Origin: Paraburkholderia kururiensis | GTDB lineage: Bacteria; Pseudomonadota; Gammaproteobacteria; Burkholderiales; Burkholderiaceae | Length of the DNA: 64,000 bases | Reading direction: 5' to 3' | Assembly: GCF_034424375.1 (NCBI RefSeq) | Contig: NZ_CP139965.1 | Location: forward strand, 992,001 to 1,056,000 | Shown: one piece after another, positions 15,220-30,057 of the stretch | Numbering within the stretch: the first letter of the stretch is position 1 | Layout of the letters: every line of letters starts with the position of its first letter | The notes under the pieces: model-generated | The model's database searches: none | Told to the model about the DNA's origin: nothing | What the model saw: only the letters and a program-made list of their open reading frames with translations | Position numbers and translations under genes: made by a program

Positions 15220-17138
15220 GGGTTCGGCTCCGCGGGTTCGGCGCGTCGGGCGTCGTGGCCCAATGCGTATTCGCAGACGTCGCCCGTGAGCCACGCCACG
15301 CAGGCATACGCGGGCAACGCGTGATCGCGCACGTGGTCGCGGGCGCGCGGCGGCGTTTCGAACACCACCTTGCCCGCGGGCAATTCGGCAAGCGGCACGT
15401 CTTCGCCGCCGAGGTTCAGCGCGATGGTCAGCGTTTCGCCGTCGGAGAGGCGCCAGCGTGCGATGACGGCGGGCGCATCGTTGCCGTCGCGTGTCTTCAG
15501 TACGTCGGCGCCGGCCGCCTTCGCATGAGCGAGCCGCGGCGTAATGAGCTTCGCGCGCACCGCGAGCGCCGACTTGTAGAAGTGCATCCATTCGAGGCGC
15601 TCGCCGCTTGCATGCGCGACAGGATCGCCGCGCGGCGGCGACGATGCGGCGAACGTAGCGGGGTCGTTCGGATCGGGAATCTGCGCGCGGCGTTCGGGGT
15701 CGGCAAACGCGGAGAAGCGCGCGAACTCGCGGCGCCGGCCTTCGCGCACGGCGTCCGCGAGTTCGCCGGTGTAGTCGGTGAAGAAGAGGAACGGCTGCTT
15801 CGAGCCGTATTCCTCGTCCATGAAGACGAGCGGAATCTGCGGCGAGAGCAGCATGAGCGCAGTGGCCGCGCGCACGGGGTCGTCCTTGCAGAGCATGCGC
15901 AGCCGTTCGCCGAACGCGCGGTTGCCGATCTGATCGTGGTTCTGCAAAAACATCACGAATGCCGTGGGCCGCAGGTGGCCGCTCGGTTCGCCGCGTGGGG
16001 CGCCGTCGTGTGCGGGCGAAGGGTCGCCCTGATACGCGAAGCCTTCGCCCAGCACGCGCGCGAGCTTGCGCGCCGGTGCTTCGGCGTACGAACGGTAGTA
16101 GCCCTCCGTTTCGCCGGTCAGCATGACGTGCAGTACGTTGTGCGCGTCGTCGTTCCACTGCGCGTCGAAGTGCGATTCGAGCAGGCTTGCGTGATTGTGC
16201 TCGTTTTCCAGCACCAGATGCACGCGGCGCCCAGGCTCCACACGCGCGTGCACGTGGTCGGCCAGTTCGCGCAGCCAGCCGTCGTTTGCGATAGCGTGCA
16301 CGGCGTCGATGCGCAGTCCGTCGAAGCGGTATTCGTTGAGCCAGTAGAGCGCGTTCTCGCAGAAGAAGTCGCGCACCTCCATGCGGTCGAAGTCGATGGC
16401 CTGGCCCCACGGCGTATGCGAGCCTTCCTTGAAGAACGGCTTCGCGTATTGCTGAAGGTAATTGCCGTCCGGACCGAAGTGGTTGTAGACCACGTCCAGA
16501 AACACCATGAGGCCCAGGCCATGCGCCGCGTCGATCAGCGCCTTGAGGTCTTCGGGCCGCCCGTAGGCCGAATCGGGCGCGTAGGGCAGCACGCCGTCAT
16601 AGCCCCAGTTGCGCGTGCCCGGAAAGTCGTTGAGCGGCATGAGTTCGATGGCGGTCACGCCCACTTCCACGAGCGACGCGAGCCGCTTCGTCACGCCCGC
16701 GTAACCGCCCAGCGTGCCCACGTGCAATTCGTAGAGCACCGTCTCTTCCCAGGGGCGGCCTTGCCAGTGCGTGTGTTGCCAGCGGTACGCGCGCGGGTCG
16801 ATTACTTCGCTCGGGCCATGCACGTCCTGCGGCTGGAAGCGCGAGGCCGGGTCGGGTATCGCCAGCTCGCCGTCGATGCGGTAGCGATACAGCGTGCCCG
16901 CGCCGCATGCCAGTTCGGCTTCGAACCAGCCGTTGCCGGCCGGCTGCATGTCGACGAGCGAGGCGTCGCCGCTGCTGTCGCAGCCGCCTTCCAGCTGCAA
17001 CTGCACCGACTCGCACGACGGCGCCCACAGGCGAAAGCGCGTGCGCTGCGCGTCGCTGCCGACGCCTACCACCTGCGCGCCGAGCGGCAGGCAATGCGCG
17101 TAGTGGCGCGTGTTGGGATCCATCGCAGATTCGGACAT
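15216..17138 (-). CDS. treZ: Maltooligosyltrehalose trehalohydrolase
   Basis: GH13 enzyme that hydrolyses the alpha-1,4 bond next to the trehalosyl end made by TreY and so frees trehalose. Seen: an N-terminal CBM48/E-set domain (TRFRLWAPSCESVQLQLEG), the TreZ-typical ELHVGTLGGYAGVTKRL, the nucleophile Asp in GLRIDAVHAI, the acid Glu in HLVLENEHNHASLL, and the third Asp in FLQNHDQIGNRAFGERL. Length 640, slightly above the usual 600. The ATG at 17138 is preceded by purine-rich sequence. It lies 33 bases after glgX and overlaps malQ by 4 bases. Confidence 0.95.
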   Translation of the reverse strand: MSESAMDPNTRHYAHCLPLGAQVVGVGSDAQRTRFRLWAPSCESVQLQLEGGCDSSGDASLVDMQPAGNGWFEAELACGAGTLYRYRIDGELAIPDPASRFQPQDVHGPSEVIDPRAYRWQHTHWQGRPWEETVLYELHVGTLGGYAGVTKRLASLVEVGVTAIELMPLNDFPGTRNWGYDGVLPYAPDSAYGRPEDLKALIDAAHGLGLMVFLDVVYNHFGPDGNYLQQYAKPFFKEGSHTPWGQAIDFDRMEVRDFFCENALYWLNEYRFDGLRIDAVHAIANDGWLRELADHVHARVEPGRRVHLVLENEHNHASLLESHFDAQWNDDAHNVLHVMLTGETEGYYRSYAEAPARKLARVLGEGFAYQGDPSPAHDGAPRGEPSGHLRPTAFVMFLQNHDQIGNRAFGERLRMLCKDDPVRAATALMLLSPQIPLVFMDEEYGSKQPFLFFTDYTGELADAVREGRRREFARFSAFADPERRAQIPDPNDPATFAASSPPRGDPVAHASGERLEWMHFYKSALAVRAKLITPRLAHAKAAGADVLKTRDGNDAPAVIARWRLSDGETLTIALNLGGEDVPLAELPAGKVVFETPPRARDHVRDHALPAYACVAWLTGDVCEYALGHDARRAEPAEPNP

Positions 17139-17171
17139 GATTCATCCCATCGTGTGTTTTGTGCCGGGGCA

Positions 17172-19433
<2,262 letters not shown>

Positions 19434-19528
19434 GAACGCGATTTCCTCTTGTCAGTTGTTCAGTGGTGCAGCGGGCGGCGCCCGGCGTGTGGCGTTTGCA
19501 TGGCTGTGTTTCGCTTCAGCGAGCCTGT

Positions 19529-21737
<2,209 letters not shown>

Positions 21738-21745
<8 letters not shown>

Positions 21746-24700
21746 GATCGTCTCCACTGGGCGTGTTCGGCGTGCTGGTCGTGGCCTCGCCCGAGGCGCC
21801 CGTATCGCCGAGCACGCGGCTCGCGATGGCGGCGAGCCCGCGCACCGGCAGGCCGATCCACGTCGGCCGGTTCGCGGCCTCGTAGCGGATTTCGTAGGCC
21901 GCCTTGCCGATCAGGAACAGGTCCAGCAGCGCCTGCTCGTGCGCCGCGGAAACGAGCGGAATGCGCGACTCAGCCACTGCCGCGCGATAGTGGCTGAGGA
22001 AGCTCTCCATGGCGTAGCCGCGGAACCGTTCGAAGAGCGCGCGCTTGCGGTCGGCGGTCTGTTGCGGCGCGTTTTCGGTGGTGGGCTGCGCCGCGGCGCT
22101 CGCATAGGAGAGCGAGCGCAAGAGCCCCGCCACGTCGCGCAGCGGGCTCGACTTGTCGCGCCGTTCTTCGAGCGGGCGCGCCGGTTCGCCCTCGAAGTCG
22201 ATCAGCCACGCATCGCCCTGGGCCACCAGCACCTGACCCAGGTGGAAGTCGCCGTGAATGCGCGTGCGCCACGCCACGGCGTCGAGCGGCACGAGGTTGG
22301 CGACGGCCTGGGTGAGTGCGGCGCGGCGGTCCATGAGGCTTTGCGCGATTTCGCGCGTGTCGGGCGAAAGCGTGCTGTTCGGGCCGAGTTGCTGGGCCAG
22401 CACGTCGAGCGCGCTGGCCAGCATGGTCTGCGTGTCTTCTATCCATGCGGCGATGTGCTCGGGCTTTGCGGGCTCGGGCGCGAAGGCGGGGTCGTCGGTG
22501 GGTGAAGCAAGGGCGACGTGCAGTTCGCCCAGACGCTTGCCGATGGCGCCGGCAAACGCGCGGTAGCCCTCTATCGCTTCGTTCTCGCTGCCCGTGATCG
22601 GCTCGCCGTCGCTGCCGTTGGCCGCCGCGAGCGCGAGTTCGTCGATGGTGCGGCGCAGGTAGTCGAGCGCCCAGTTCCACGCGTCGCCCTGGTTGTCGAC
22701 ATAGCCTTGCAGGATGGCGAGCGTATGCGGCACGCCCTGCGGGTCCACGCGCACCACTTCGCCGTAGAGCGGCGGCGTGTTCGCGTAGCCCACGTGCGTG
22801 AGGTAGCGGCTCATCTCCGCTTCGGGGTGCACGCCCGGCATCAGACGGCGCACGAGTTTGAGCACGGCGGTGTCCGCAATCACGAGCGAGCTGTTGCTTT
22901 GCTCCGCGGCGAGCCAGCGCACTTCGGGCATTTCGCCCAGCGCGTCGAGTTCGCTGAAGCGCTCCGTCGGAATGAAGCGGATCTCGCTCTTCTGCACCGT
23001 GGGCACGGCCGCGCGCTGGCGCAGCTTGCGCAGCACGCCGTGCGCGAAGAGCGGCAGCGCGAAGGCGTCCGTGAGGTGCCCGATGGTGCGTCCGCGACGT
23101 ACGCGCGCGAGCGCCAGCTGAATGTGCAGCGGCGTGGTGGTGTCCATGCCCCAGGTGATGGCGATGGGCAGCACGTAGCGCTCGGTGTGGTCGCCGAGAT
23201 CTGCTTCGATCTCCGTGAACGCGAAGCCGCCTTCGGGAATCGTGGTGAGTGCGGCAAGGCGCACGGCGCGCAGCTTCTGGTCTTTCGATGCGAACCAGCG
23301 GCGTCGCGAGAGCCACGATGGCAGCACTTCGGATTCGAGCAGGCGGATGTTTTCGGGCGTCGCGCCGGTCTGACCTTCGCGGATCACCACCGTGACGAAT
23401 TCGGGCAACTGTTCTGACATGGGCTGGCTCCACGCGGGCCGCTGGTCGCCCGTGCAGAGCTGGAACCACAGGAAGCCGTACGGCGGGAAGGTGAGCAAAT
23501 ACGGCAACTGGCCGATGGCCGGAAACACCGAATCGGCGGTCATTTCGATGGGCACCATGCCCGAGAACTCGGAGAGGTCGAGCTCCACGGCCTGCGGCGC
23601 ACGCGACAGATTGGCGACGCACATGATGGGCGGCTCGCCAGGCATCTCGCGCAGGTACGCGAGGATCTTGCGGTTGTTCGGGCGCAGAAAACGCAGCGTG
23701 CCGCGCCCGAACGCCTGCTTCGCGCGCCGCGTGGCGAGCATGCGGCGCGTCCAGTTGAGCAGCGAATGCGGGTCGCGGCTCTGCGCTTCCACGTTCACGG
23801 CATCGAAGCCGTAGAGCGAGCCCATCACGGGCGGCAGTACGAGCTGTTCGGGGTCGGCGCGCGAGAACCCGCCGTTGCGGTCCGACGACCATTGCATCGG
23901 CGTGCGCACGCCGTCGCGGTCGCCCAGGTGGATGTTGTCGCCCATGCCCAGTTCGTCGCCGTAGTAGATGACGGGCGTGCCCGGCATGGAAAACAGCAGC
24001 GAATTGATGAGTTCGATGCGGCGGCGGTCGCGCTCCATGAGCGGCGCGAGCCTGCGGCGGATGCCGAGGTTCAGGCGCGCGCGGCGGTCGCTCGCGTAGG
24101 TGTTCCAGAGGTAGTCGCGCTCGGAATCCGTGACCATCTCCAGCGTGAGTTCGTCGTGATTGCGCAGGAAAATGGCCCACTGGCAGCTGGGCAGCAGATC
24201 CGGCGTCTGCTTCATGATGTCGATGATCGGGAAGCGGTCTTCGCTCGCAATCGCCATGTAGATGCGCGGCATGAGCGGGAAGTGGAACGCCATGTGGCAT
24301 TCGTCTTCGTTGCCGAAATACTCCTGCACGTCTTCGGGCCACTGGTTCGCTTCGGCGAGCAGCATGCGGTTGGGGTATTCGGCGTCGATGGTGGCGCGAA
24401 TCTTCTTCAGGATGGCGTGGGTTTCCGGCAGGTTCTCGTTGGTGGTGCCTTCGCGTTCCACGAGGTACGGCACGGCGTCGAGCCGCAGCCCGTCGATGCC
24501 CATGTCGAGCCAGAAGCGCATGATCTGCAGCACTTCGCGCATCACGGCCGGGTTGTCGAAATTGAGGTCGGGCTGATGCGAGTAGAAGCGGTGCCAGTAG
24601 TAGGCGCCTGCCACCGGATCATGCGTCCAGTTGGAAGGCTCGCTGTCGATGAAGATGATGCGCGTGCCCGCGTACTTCGTATCGTTGTCGGACCACACGT

Positions 24701-25220
24701 AGTAGTTGCGATGATTCGAGCCGGGCCGCGCGCGGCGCGCACGCTGGAACCACGGATGCTGGTCCGAGGTGTGGTTGATGACCAGTTCCGTAATGACGCG
24801 AATGCCGCGCGCGTGCGCTTCCTGAATGAAGCGGCGCACGTCCGAGAGATGCCCGTAGTCGGGATGCACGTTGCGATAGTCGGCGATGTCGTAGCCGTCG
24901 TCGCGGCGCGGCGAAGGGTAGAACGGCAGCAGCCAGATCGCGGTGACGCCCAGCCCCGCGATGTAGTCGAGCTTCGCGAGCAGGCCCGGAAAGTCGCCCA
25001 CGCCGTCGTTGTTCGAATCGAAGAACGACTTCACGTGCACCTGGTAGATCACGGCGTCCTTGTACCAGAGCGGGTCGTCGGAAAGCTGCGAGGTGTGGCT
25101 GCGCCGCGCCTTGCGCGCGCCGGCTTGCCGCGCCTCCGCGGCCACGGCTTGCGGTTGCGTTTCGACGGCGCCGGCGGCGCGGACCTGCAACGTACCCGCA
25201 GGAGTGTCGTCACGTTTCAT
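21738..25220 (-). CDS. treS: Trehalose synthase fused to maltokinase
   Basis: Two-domain fusion of 1160 residues. The N-terminal part (about 50-600) is GH13 trehalose synthase, which interconverts maltose and trehalose: WYKDAVIYQVHVKSFFDSN, nucleophile Asp248 in GLRLDAVPYLVERE, the acid Glu in MLLAEANQWPEDVQ, and the third Asp in RNHDELTLEM. The C-terminal part (about 700-1130) is a maltokinase of the aminoglycoside-phosphotransferase fold: HGDFHLGQVLV with Asp991 as the likely catalytic residue, then WLIDFEGEPARP in place of the usual DFG. It would make maltose 1-phosphate for GlgE. The start ATG 25220 overlaps the glgE TGA (ATGA). The first 50 residues are Ala/Gln-rich and probably disordered. 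Confidence 0.94.
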
Positions 25221-28200
25221 GTCGCACCTTCGTTCGGGAAATTCGGGCTGAGTTCGGGGTGGCGGGTGAGGTCGGCGGCTTCGCTGCCCGGCTCGGGCTC
25301 GGGCTCGGGCGGCTCCACGCGCGGCAAGCCTTGCGCCGGCTCGATGCGCCAGATCGCAAACGGTCGCCGGCCGGGATCGAGCCGAACGTGCTGCCAGCGC
25401 CCGTGCCATTCGACGTGCTCGCCGCTCGTTTCCTCCACCACTTTCAGGCGAGCGTGGTCGTCCAGGTTCCATTGGTGGAACGTGTGCCACGAGAGTTCGA
25501 AATCGGCGCCCTGTTCGTTGAACGGATCGAGGTTGATGGCCACGACGATCACGTTGTCGCGTGCCTCGGTGGCCTTCTCGAAACACAGGATGTGCTCGTT
25601 GTGCGCGGGCAGGAACGTGATGCCGAGATGCGTGTGCAGCGCCGGATTCGCGCGGCGCACGCGGTTGAGCGCGGCGATCTCGGCCACGATGTTGCCGGGC
25701 CGGTTCCAGTCCCATGCGCGCAGCTGGTACTTCTCCGAATCCAGATATTCCTCGCTGTTGGGCAGCGCGCGCGCCTCGCAGAGTTCGAAGCCGCTATACA
25801 CGCCCCACAGGCCCGAGAGCGTCGCGGCCAGCGCTGCGCGAATCAGAAAGCCCGAGCGCCCGGACGACTGCAGATGCCGCGGGTTGATGTCCGGCGTGTT
25901 GACGAAGAAGTTCGGGCGGAAGAATTCGCGCACCTCGGTCTGCGTGAGTTCCGTGAGGTACTCGGTGAAGTCGCGCTTCGACTCGCGCCACGTGAAGTAC
26001 GTGTACGACTGCGAGAAGCCGATCTTCGCGAGCCGGTACATCATGCGCGGACGCGTGAAGGCCTCGGAGAGAAACAGCACGTCGGGGTGACGCGCGCGCA
26101 CGTCGCCGATCATCCATTCCCAGAACGGCAACGGCTTCGTGTGCGGATTGTCCACGCGGAAGATGCGCACGCCCGCGTCGATCCAGAACAGGATCACGTC
26201 GCGCAACGCGAGCCACAGGTCGGGCTTTGCGTCGTGCGCGTAGAAGTCGGGGTTCACGATGTCCTGATACTTCTTCGGCGGATTCTCCGCGTAGCGCAGC
26301 GTGCCGTCCGGACGCCACGCGAACCACGTGGGATGCTCCTTGAGCCAGGGGTGATCCGGCGAGCACTGAATCGCGAAATCGAGCGCGATTTCGAGGCCGT
26401 GCGCGTGCGCGGCTGCCAGCATGCGACGGAAGTCGTCCAGCGTGCCCAGCTGCGGATGCACGGCGGTGTGGCCGCCTTCCGCCGCGCCGATGGCGTACGG
26501 GCTGCCTACGTCGTCGGGCCCGGCGTTCAACGTGTTGTTGCGGCCCTTGCGATTGGCAAGGCCGATGGGATGAATGGGCGGGAAGTACAGCACGTCGAAG
26601 CCCATGTCGCGAATGCGCGGCAGCTTGGCGATGACGTCGTCGAAGGTGCCGTGGCGCGATTCGTCGTCGCTCATGGAGCGCGGGAAGATCTCGTACCAGC
26701 TCGCAAAACGCGCCTCGGCACGTTCGGCGTCAATGCGATAGATCTGTGGATCGCGCGAAAGAAACGGCCGGTGCCGCGCAGCCGCAACGGCCGCTGCGGT
26801 GACGGGCGCAAGCAGCAGGTCGCGACGATCGTCGCCATTGGCTTTCGCGTAGTGCTTGACGATGCGTTCGAGCGCGGCCGTGTCCGCGCCTTCGGCGGTC
26901 TCGGCTTCGGCCAGCACGAGCGCGAGCAGATGCGCGCCTTCCTGCAACTCGAGGTCGATGGACTGGCCCGCGTGCAGCTTCTTCTGCACGTGATCGACGA
27001 GCGAAGCGAAGTCGTCGCGCCACGCGATCACGGTGAACTCATGACGGCCTACGCGTTCGAGCGGAATGCGGGCGGTCCACAGGTCCGTGCCCGCCGGCTG
27101 CGCGGTCGTCATGGGCGCTTCGTGCCAGGCGGTTTCGTCGGCGGCGCGCCAGATCACGGCGGCGGCGATGCGGTCGTGACCTTCGGCGAAGATCGCGGCC
27201 TTCACTTCGACGCGCTCGCCCACCACGCGCTTGGCGACGAAGCGGCCGTGATCCACGGCGGGCGACACGCTCTCGATGGCGATACGCGGCGCGGCAATGG
27301 CATCCAACACGGTCTTGTGGCCGCTCTTGCGGTCCTTCGGCTTGTCGAGCGGCGGCGCGAGATTCACGGGCGGATCGGCCACCGCGGCGAACAACCGGCA
27401 CGCGCCGGGCGCCAGCGTGAATGCGGCGAGCGGCTGGGGCAGGGTGGTGTTGGGATGCGCGCGGGCCTTCGCCTTCGTCGATACCTGTGCGGTGCTCGCG
27501 ACGTTGGCGCTCGAGTTCTTTGCCTTCGATGGCTTGCTCGTTGCGGCGGTCTTCTTCGGCATGGCTGCGCGCGTGGCGGGCGCGTCGGTGGTGGCCTGCG
27601 ATGCGTGTGCCGAGGGTTCGGACACCGTCGCCGTATCGGCATCGGCATCGGTATCGGGTTGAGGGCCTGCGAACGCACCGCGTGCAGAAGCTACGGCGTC
27701 GAGCGGAAGAAACCGCGTCAAGGCGCCGGGCACGCCATCGAGGAAGCGCGCGGGATCGGCGTGGACCGGCGCGGCCAGTTCGGGATTCACGACGATCAGC
27801 ACGCCTTCCTGCGCGTCGCGCAAGTCGGCGTGGTCGCCGCGCAGTAACGCCGCGACGGGCGCGCCGGGGCTGCTCAGCAGACGTAGCTCGCCGGTCGTAT
27901 CGAGCGCCACGGTGTCGCGCTGCAAGGCGTTGGCATGGGCGACATGCGAGGTGAGATCGAACGACGCGTTCGTGCACGCGTGCGCGAAGTGCCCGGCGTT
28001 GCCGCGCGTGAGTGAGATGGGCTCCGCGACGCCGTACTCGAAGCCCATCGGCATGAGCCAGCCCGTGCCGACGGCGGCAGCCGTGTACAACGCACGGCGA
28101 TAGGCGCGCTCGACGATGCTTGCGTCCGCGGCGTCCGCGAAGTCGTTGCGCAGACGCGTGCCGTACGGCGCTTCCGGAAACGCGATGGGCGCGGCCACGC

Positions 28201-28933
28201 GGCGCAGCGCGGCGTGCTCCTCGGTGAGCCAGCTCGAACGATAGTCCCACCAGCGCAGCGACGAAAACACGCTGTCGAAGCCCACGCCTTCCAGCGCGGC
28301 CACGTCATGACGCGCGAGCCCTGGCGTGGCCGCGAGAAAACGCATGGACGGCACGCGTGCACGCACCTGGCTGATCAGACGCCGCCACACCGCAGCCGGC
28401 ACGCAATGCGGCGAATCGAAACGAAAGCCGCCCACGCCCGCCTCGCCCAGCGCGATCAACTGCTGCGCCCACCAGTCCACGAGCGGGCCTTCGCCGCTTG
28501 CCGTGCTCGCGCTGAAGTTCGCGTAGGCCACGTTGTCGTCGCGATGGCCATGACGCGGATCGAGCCGCGCTTCCTCTCTTTCGAACGGATGAAACCAGTC
28601 GGCGTGAGCGGCGAACAACGCACCGTCGGCGGACACGCGATCGATCGCGAGATCCGCGAGCAGCGTGAGGCCGTGTTCACTGGCGACATCGGCGAGTTCG
28701 TGCAGCGCTTCCGTTGCGGGCTGCACGGTGTCGAAGACGGGATGAAGACGCGCGTGATCGCTCACGATCAGCGCGTGTCCGGCCCGGCCTGGCTGGAGCA
28801 ATCCGCCGATCAGGACATGATCGAACCCGAGCGCGGCGGCATGGGCGAACTGGGCAGGCCACGCTTCGAATGGCCCGACAAGAACGGAGTGAGCGAAGTA
28901 GATCCGCGGCGCATAGGCGTGGGGAAGTTCCAT
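25217..28933 (-). CDS. glgE: Maltose-1-phosphate maltosyltransferase with an extra N-terminal amylase-like half
   Basis: GH13_3 enzyme that adds maltosyl units from maltose 1-phosphate to alpha-1,4-glucan. The product from ATG 28933 is about 1238 residues, nearly twice the usual 660-700. The active GlgE core is about 547-1238: an E-set start PRIAIESVSPAVDHGRFVAK, nucleophile Asp928 in IFRVDNPHTKPLPFWEW, acid Glu957 in FLSEAFTRPRM, and probable third Asp1015 in NTPDINPRHL. Residues 1-450 resemble a second GH13 domain: FRFDSPHCVP keeps Asp173, but FLAATPG has Ala202 where the acid should be. A low-complexity Ala/Thr/Lys linker (about 440-540) joins the halves. First gene of the minus-strand array; the TGA overlaps the treS ATG. 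Confidence 0.93.
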   Translation of the reverse strand: MELPHAYAPRIYFAHSVLVGPFEAWPAQFAHAAALGFDHVLIGGLLQPGRAGHALIVSDHARLHPVFDTVQPATEALHELADVASEHGLTLLADLAIDRVSADGALFAAHADWFHPFEREEARLDPRHGHRDDNVAYANFSASTASGEGPLVDWWAQQLIALGEAGVGGFRFDSPHCVPAAVWRRLISQVRARVPSMRFLAATPGLARHDVAALEGVGFDSVFSSLRWWDYRSSWLTEEHAALRRVAAPIAFPEAPYGTRLRNDFADAADASIVERAYRRALYTAAAVGTGWLMPMGFEYGVAEPISLTRGNAGHFAHACTNASFDLTSHVAHANALQRDTVALDTTGELRLLSSPGAPVAALLRGDHADLRDAQEGVLIVVNPELAAPVHADPARFLDGVPGALTRFLPLDAVASARGAFAGPQPDTDADADTATVSEPSAHASQATTDAPATRAAMPKKTAATSKPSKAKNSSANVASTAQVSTKAKARAHPNTTLPQPLAAFTLAPGACRLFAAVADPPVNLAPPLDKPKDRKSGHKTVLDAIAAPRIAIESVSPAVDHGRFVAKRVVGERVEVKAAIFAEGHDRIAAAVIWRAADETAWHEAPMTTAQPAGTDLWTARIPLERVGRHEFTVIAWRDDFASLVDHVQKKLHAGQSIDLELQEGAHLLALVLAEAETAEGADTAALERIVKHYAKANGDDRRDLLLAPVTAAAVAAARHRPFLSRDPQIYRIDAERAEARFASWYEIFPRSMSDDESRHGTFDDVIAKLPRIRDMGFDVLYFPPIHPIGLANRKGRNNTLNAGPDDVGSPYAIGAAEGGHTAVHPQLGTLDDFRRMLAAAHAHGLEIALDFAIQCSPDHPWLKEHPTWFAWRPDGTLRYAENPPKKYQDIVNPDFYAHDAKPDLWLALRDVILFWIDAGVRIFRVDNPHTKPLPFWEWMIGDVRARHPDVLFLSEAFTRPRMMYRLAKIGFSQSYTYFTWRESKRDFTEYLTELTQTEVREFFRPNFFVNTPDINPRHLQSSGRSGFLIRAALAATLSGLWGVYSGFELCEARALPNSEEYLDSEKYQLRAWDWNRPGNIVAEIAALNRVRRANPALHTHLGITFLPAHNEHILCFEKATEARDNVIVVAINLDPFNEQGADFELSWHTFHQWNLDDHARLKVVEETSGEHVEWHGRWQHVRLDPGRRPFAIWRIEPAQGLPRVEPPEPEPEPGSEAADLTRHPELSPNFPNEGAT

Positions 28934-29400
28934 CGGTCGTATCCCAGTTTCTTCGTGCGTGTGGATGCACAACCGTGCGATCACAACGCCTGTTGGGCTT
29001 GCAGGGAGGCGAGTACCCGCGCTGCTCGGGGCCGTGCGCGTACTCGTCAAATGTAGTTCATACAACGGCGTGTCGCCGGAGCATTTCCGGCCGTGTTTGG
29101 GGCCGCGTGAGCGGTCGCATTCGCGGCTGCCGGCGTGCTCCGTCGGCAGCGTTGAGACAGCAAGGGACGTGCCAAAGCGTTCGTGCGCAACGGCACCCGA
29201 ACGACGCACGAGAGGAACGGCCTGCGCCGCGCAAGGGGCGCCGAAGGCCGGCAACGAACGAACCGAGACGGAGGAAGGACGCGCGAGCGAAGGTCGCGCG
29301 GTAAAACTGGCGCTGCGAGGGCGCGTTTTACACGGGCCGGCGCACGGCTGATGACGGTGCTGCCGGTCCTGCTGCTGACCCCGTTATGCGCCGCCGCGCT
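28934..29400. other. 467-base gap upstream of the glgE array
   Basis: No convincing gene. This stretch should hold the promoter of the minus-strand glgE array. A TTGACG lies on the minus strand near 29045-29050, but no good -10 follows at the right distance. The most distinct element is the inverted repeat at 29301-29331. The nearest start on the right, DUF1345, is on the same strand and ends at 29401, so its 3' end also falls here. Confidence 0.6.
29301..29331. promoter_or_regulatory. 31-bp inverted repeat, operator- or hairpin-like
   Basis: GTAAAAC (29301-29307) and GTTTTAC (29325-29331) are perfect inverted arms. Inside them GCGC (29310-29313) and GCGC (29321-29324) also pair, with TG as a bulge and a 7-base loop. 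It lies about 370 bases upstream of glgE and 70 bases after the DUF1345 stop. There is no T-tract on either strand beyond the arms, so a protein site or an mRNA 3' hairpin is more likely than a simple terminator. Confidence 0.45.
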
Positions 29401-30057
29401 TTACGAGCCGAGCAGGCCCGCCGCGATGTTCACGCACAGGCCGAGCACGGCCACGTTGAAGTAGAACGAGAGCAGTGCCTGCGCGAGCACCGCGCGGCGC
29501 ATGCTGCTGCCGCGCAGTCCGATGTCGGCGGTCTGCGAAGCCACGGCAATGGTGAACGAGAAGTACAGGAAGTCCCAGTAGTCCGGCTCGGGGTTGTCTT
29601 CGGGAAACGCGAGCGGTGGCTGCGGCGAATCGGAGCCGTAGAAGAGCCGCGCGTAATGCAGCGCGAAAATGGTGGGAATGAGAAACCACGCGCCGATGAG
29701 CGTGACGCCGGTGAGCAGATAGTGCTCGATGGTGGACGCCGTGCCGAGATTCTTCGCGGAAGCCAGTTCGAGCACGATGGCCGCGATGCTCGCCACCGTC
29801 GCCGTGCACACGACGGCTAGCACGATGCTGGCCTTTTCGTCGTCCTGCTGGGCGATCTCGCGCACGCGCGCATGACGGGCGAGACCCATGTGCGTCCAGA
29901 TGAGCGCGAGATAGGCCCACAGGCCGCTGTCCCAGCCCACGAGCAGTTTGATCATGGGCCGTGCGGTGCCCGGCACGAGCAGGCCGACCACGAGGCCGAT
30001 CACGGCGCCCGCGACCAGACGCGGACGGTTGCGCAGCACTTGCGGGTAAAAGGTCAT
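29401..30057 (-). CDS. DUF1345 family membrane protein
   Basis: A 218-residue membrane protein with about five to six hydrophobic helices and the family signature DYWDFLYFSFTIAVASQTAD near residue 160. Function unknown. I set the start at ATG 30057 (MTFYPQVLRNRPRL); the frame stays open far upstream but that part runs antisense through the phosphatase gene. It is a single gene, divergent from the phosphatase at 30283, with 225 bases between for both promoters. Confidence 0.85.
   Translation of the reverse strand: MTFYPQVLRNRPRLVAGAVIGLVVGLLVPGTARPMIKLLVGWDSGLWAYLALIWTHMGLARHARVREIAQQDDEKASIVLAVVCTATVASIAAIVLELASAKNLGTASTIEHYLLTGVTLIGAWFLIPTIFALHYARLFYGSDSPQPPLAFPEDNPEPDYWDFLYFSFTIAVASQTADIGLRGSSMRRAVLAQALLSFYFNVAVLGLCVNIAAGLLGS

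Noticed and set aside
15220..16410. N-terminal extension of malQ by about 400 residues
   Set aside because: The open frame reads through treZ in another frame. MalQ family length and the GTGA overlap with the treZ stop support the start at 15219.
21746..21757. Alternative GTG start of glgB
   Set aside because: The ATG at 21745 gives a more usual start and still couples with treS.
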